Assembly: GCA_031389585.1 (NCBI GenBank)
Contig: JANMSS010000075.1
Span: 1-7,803, forward strand
From: CADEEN01 sp031389585
Lineage (GTDB): Bacteria > Pseudomonadota > Gammaproteobacteria > Burkholderiales > Burkholderiaceae_C
Direction: 5' to 3'
Length of the DNA: 7,803 bases
Shown piece by piece: positions 6,117-7,803 of this stretch; within the stretch, counting starts at the first letter, position 1, and each line of letters begins with the position of its first letter. The translations under genes and the position numbers were made by a program. Below the pieces are notes generated by a model. The model saw only the letters and a list, made by a program, of their open reading frames with translations, had not been told where the DNA came from and searched no databases.

Positions 6117-7156
6117 GTGAGTCTCCAGTTCAGGGTTTCGCCACCGCACAGCGGTTTGAGCGTGGCTTCGCCAAAGGGCACGCTCTCGGGCAACACCCAG
6201 GGCTCGCGCTTCAGCGTCACCGTACCGTGGTTGCGCGCCAGGCCGTAGAAATCCGCGCCATAAAAGCTGGCAAACGCCTCCAGGCGATCGAGCGCACCCG
6301 CCGACTCGAAGGCCTCGGCATACAGTTCGAGCGCGGCCGGCGCGGTGTAGCAACCGGCGCCGCAGACCGAGGCCTCCTTCAGCACCGCGGCGTGTGGCGC
6401 GCTGTCGGTGCCGAGAAAGAATTTCGAGCTGCCGGAAGTGGCAGCTGCGACAAGCGCGAGTCGGTGCACTTCGCGCTTCAACACCGGCAGGCAGTAGTAG
6501 TGCGGGCGCAAGCCGCCGGTGAAGATCGCATTGCGGTTGTAGAGCAGGTGGTGGGCCGTGATCGTCGCCGCGGTGAATCGGTCGCTCGCGGCAACATACT
6601 GCGCCGCCTCACACGTGGTGATGTGTTCGAACACCACCTTGAGTTCGGGGAAGTCGCGCCGCAGCGGCTGCATCACGCGATCGATGAAGACCGCCTCACG
6701 GTCGAACACGTCAACCTCAGGGTCGGTGACCTCGCCATGCACCAGCAGCAACAGGCCCTCACGCTGCATCGCTTCGAGCGTGGCGCGGACATGGCGGATG
6801 TCAGTGACCCCGGCGTCGCTGTTCGTGGTGGCGCCAGCGGGGTAGAGCTTGCACGCAACAACGCCGGCGGCTTTGGCGCGAACGATCTCTTCGGGCGGCA
6901 GCTTGTCGGTCAGGTACAGCGTCATCAGCGGGGTGAAGTCGTTGCCGGGCTGGCCGGGCGCGGGCCGCGCCGCCAGGATGCGCTCGCGGTAGGCAATGGC
7001 CATCGCGGCGCTGGTCACTGGCGGCCTCAGGTTGGGCATCACGATCGCGCGCGCAAACTGCCGCGCGGTGGCTGGCAGTACTGCGGCCATGGCCGCGCCG
7101 TCGCGCAGGTGCAGATGCCAGTCGTCGGGGCGTGTCAGGGTCAGCGTTGTGGCCAT
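6113..7156 (-). CDS. pyrC: PyrC, dihydroorotase (class II type)
   Basis: This enzyme catalyses the reversible cyclisation of N-carbamoyl-L-aspartate to dihydroorotate, the third step of de novo pyrimidine synthesis, in the cytoplasm. The 347 residues match the length of E. coli PyrC (about 348). The metal ligands are complete: His14 and His16 in WHLHLRDG (13-20), Lys103 in KLYPAGATTNS (103-113; carboxylated in the family), His140 in VHGEV, His178 in FEHIT and Asp251 in GTDSAPH (249-255). Substrate-binding Arg18 and Asn42 (MPN, 40-42) and the flexible-loop threonines 110/111 are also present. The ATG at 7156 gives the conserved N-terminus; the ribosome site is weak (GGGAC about 9 bases upstream). 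The stop overlaps the NYN start by 4 bases (ATGA), so the two are probably coupled. It is divergent from arsR with only 70 bp between. Confidence 0.97.
   Translation of the reverse strand: MATTLTLTRPDDWHLHLRDGAAMAAVLPATARQFARAIVMPNLRPPVTSAAMAIAYRERILAARPAPGQPGNDFTPLMTLYLTDKLPPEEIVRAKAAGVVACKLYPAGATTNSDAGVTDIRHVRATLEAMQREGLLLLVHGEVTDPEVDVFDREAVFIDRVMQPLRRDFPELKVVFEHITTCEAAQYVAASDRFTAATITAHHLLYNRNAIFTGGLRPHYYCLPVLKREVHRLALVAAATSGSSKFFLGTDSAPHAAVLKEASVCGAGCYTAPAALELYAEAFESAGALDRLEAFASFYGADFYGLARNHGTVTLKREPWVLPESVPFGEATLKPLCGGETLNWRLT
6123..6126 (-). promoter_or_regulatory. Ribosome binding site of the NYN gene, inside pyrC
   Basis: GGAG on the minus strand lies 6 bases before the ATG at 6116 and within the last codons of pyrC. 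It decides the start against the longer open frame and points to translational coupling with pyrC. Confidence 0.7.
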
Positions 7157-7191
7157 GCCGCAATTGTCCCATCCGTCATCAGGGTCTGGTC

Positions 7192-7220
7192 TTGCACCGT
7201 CATATTATTTCCACTATTCT
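7192..7220 (+). promoter_or_regulatory. Predicted arsR promoter
   Basis: TTGCAC (7192-7197, 3 of 6 to the -35 consensus), 17 bases, then TATTCT (7215-7220, 4 of 6 to -10). Transcription would begin at about 7227, which is the A of the arsR ATG. An alternative -10 is TATTAT (7203-7208, 5 of 6), but it lacks a fitting -35 box. On the other strand the same AT-rich patch offers TAATAT (7207-7202) as a weak -10 for pyrC. Confidence 0.4.
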
Positions 7221-7232
7221 CGAAGCATGGAA
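7209..7232. promoter_or_regulatory. 24-bp dyad, candidate ArsR operator
   Basis: Centred at 7220/7221, outer arms TTCCA (7209-7213) and TGGAA (7228-7232) and inner arms TTC (7217-7219) and GAA (7222-7224) are exactly symmetric; 8 of 12 positions pair. The dyad covers the predicted -10 box and the arsR start codon, so a bound repressor would block polymerase directly. ArsR-family dimers typically bind imperfect inverted repeats of about this size. The assignment to this ArsR is inferred. Confidence 0.5.
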
Positions 7233-7562
7233 GCGATTAGCGTTGTGCAAGCCCTGGGCGCATTGGCCCAGCCGCTGCGGCTGCAGGTCTTTCGCGCGCT
7301 GGTCGTGGCCGGACCGCAAGGCCTGACGCCGGGCGCCATGAGTGAAGGCACCGGCGTACCGCCCAACACGCTGTCGTTTCACTTGAAGGAGTTGGCCCAT
7401 GCCGGCCTGGTGACGCAGCAGCGCGACGGCCGCTTCCTGATCTACCGCGCCGATTTCGAGCGGATGAACGGCGTGCTGGCCTACCTGACCAAGAACTGTT
7501 GCCAAGGCAGTGGTTGCCGTATCGACAGCACGGTCTGCCCACCCACCGCAAGGAGCAAGTGA
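7227..7562 (+). CDS. arsR: ArsR-family arsenic-responsive repressor
   Basis: The 111-residue protein is a small winged-helix repressor of the ArsR/SmtB family, expected to bind its own promoter as a dimer and to leave it when As(III) binds. The family core is visible as ALAQPLRLQVFRAL (12-25) and the recognition helix NTLSFHLKELAHAGLV (47-62), followed by the wing QQRDGRFLIYR (64-74). The E. coli-type metal site in the DNA-binding helix is absent. Instead, cysteines lie near the C-terminus: Cys91-Cys92 and Cys97, with Cys104 further on, much like the Acidithiobacillus ferrooxidans ArsR site (Cys95, Cys96, Cys102). The ATG at 7227 is the only sensible start; no ribosome site lies at a useful distance, so the message may be leaderless. 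It overlaps the next gene by one base (TGATG), so both form one operon. As(III) or MAs(III) specificity cannot be told. Confidence 0.93.
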   Translation: MEAISVVQALGALAQPLRLQVFRALVVAGPQGLTPGAMSEGTGVPPNTLSFHLKELAHAGLVTQQRDGRFLIYRADFERMNGVLAYLTKNCCQGSGCRIDSTVCPPTARSK

Positions 7563-7803
7563 TGAGCAAGCGATTCCACGTTCACCTGCATGTTGATGAC
7601 CTGAGCAAGAGCATCGCCTTCTACAACCAGCTGTTTGCAGCGGCGCCGGCACTGCACGAGACCGACTACGCCAAATGGATGCTGAACGACCCGCCGGTCA
7701 ACTTCGCGATCTCGACGCGCGGCCATGCCACCGGCATCGACCACCTCGGTATCCAGACCGACAACCCGTCTGAGCTGGCGGAAATGCGCGCGCGTGCCGA
7801 GAC
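7562..7803 (+). CDS. arsI: ArsI/CadI-family metalloenzyme, putative C-As lyase (3' partial)
   Basis: The first 80 residues of a vicinal-oxygen-chelate (glyoxalase-like) protein are visible; the rest is beyond the window. HVHLHVDDLSKSIAFYNQLF (6-25) is the first beta-alpha unit, and YAKWMLNDPPVNFAISTRG (36-54) with IDHLGIQ (59-65) is characteristic of ArsI/CadI proteins. Family knowledge: ArsI is an Fe(II)-dependent dioxygenase that splits the C-As bond of trivalent methyl or aromatic arsenicals; CadI members are cadmium-induced. His61 and one of the N-terminal histidines (6, 8 or 10) are likely metal ligands. The cysteine pair that binds arsenic in ArsI, and the last (Glu) ligand, would lie past the window edge, so lyase activity is not confirmed. 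AGGAG lies 6 bases before the ATG (7551-7555). Placement directly after arsR supports arsenic detoxification. Confidence 0.85.
   Translation, partial: MSKRFHVHLHVDDLSKSIAFYNQLFAAAPALHETDYAKWMLNDPPVNFAISTRGHATGIDHLGIQTDNPSELAEMRARAE

Noticed and set aside
6117..6353. N-terminal extension of the NYN protein into pyrC
   Set aside because: The extra residues read like pyrC antiframe, the conserved domain begins at the later ATG, and that ATG has its own ribosome site.
6996..7226. Longer start for arsR reaching into pyrC
   Set aside because: The extension lies antisense to pyrC and crosses the promoter; family alignment starts at the ATG at 7227.
6227..7240. A 337-codon plus-strand frame opposite pyrC
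   Set aside because: It is antisense to pyrC, which has all its metal ligands.

Overview
The window is high-GC DNA (roughly two thirds G+C by eye) with tightly packed genes on both strands. GC-rich codon choice, an Ala/Lys/Pro-rich linker in one protein and the gene types present suggest a beta-proteobacterium, most likely of the Burkholderiales. This is inferred from style and content; no rRNA or other phylogenetic marker is present. I saw no tRNA, rRNA, CRISPR array, insertion sequence or phage gene.

Layout. (1) Positions 1-2439, plus strand: the C-terminal 812 residues of a large signalling ATPase (P-loop plus TPR-like repeats) of the type often fused to a class III adenylate/guanylate cyclase; its N-terminus lies before the window. 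(2) 2453-3547, minus strand, tail to tail with the first gene: a secreted protein of unknown function with three closely spaced cysteine pairs. (3) 3548-3775: a divergent intergenic region with a good sigma70-like promoter for the secreted protein, a 7-bp-arm palindrome abutting its -35 box, and a cluster of G tracts. (4) 3776-4423, plus strand: a three-helix membrane protein with a cytoplasmic cyclic-nucleotide-binding domain. (5) 4443-7156, minus strand: a compact run read in the order pyrC (dihydroorotase), a NYN-domain putative ribonuclease with a C-terminal OST-HTH-like domain, and htpX (membrane zinc protease). pyrC and the NYN gene overlap by ATGA. (6) 7157-7226: a 70-bp divergent promoter region. 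(7) 7227-7803, plus strand: the start of an arsenic-resistance operon, arsR followed at TGATG by an arsI/cadI-type metalloenzyme that runs off the window.

How the genes may work together. The ars genes form a recognisable unit: an ArsR repressor with a C-terminal Cys-Cys...Cys site next to a putative organoarsenical C-As lyase. A 24-bp dyad covers the predicted -10 box and the arsR start codon and is a strong operator candidate; arsR looks leaderless. The cyclase-type ATPase and the membrane cyclic-nucleotide receptor lie about 1.3 kb apart, with the secreted protein between them, and could form a second-messenger module. That rests on proximity alone, because the cyclase domain is not visible. 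pyrC, the NYN gene and htpX are probably co-transcribed, but they have no obvious common pathway.
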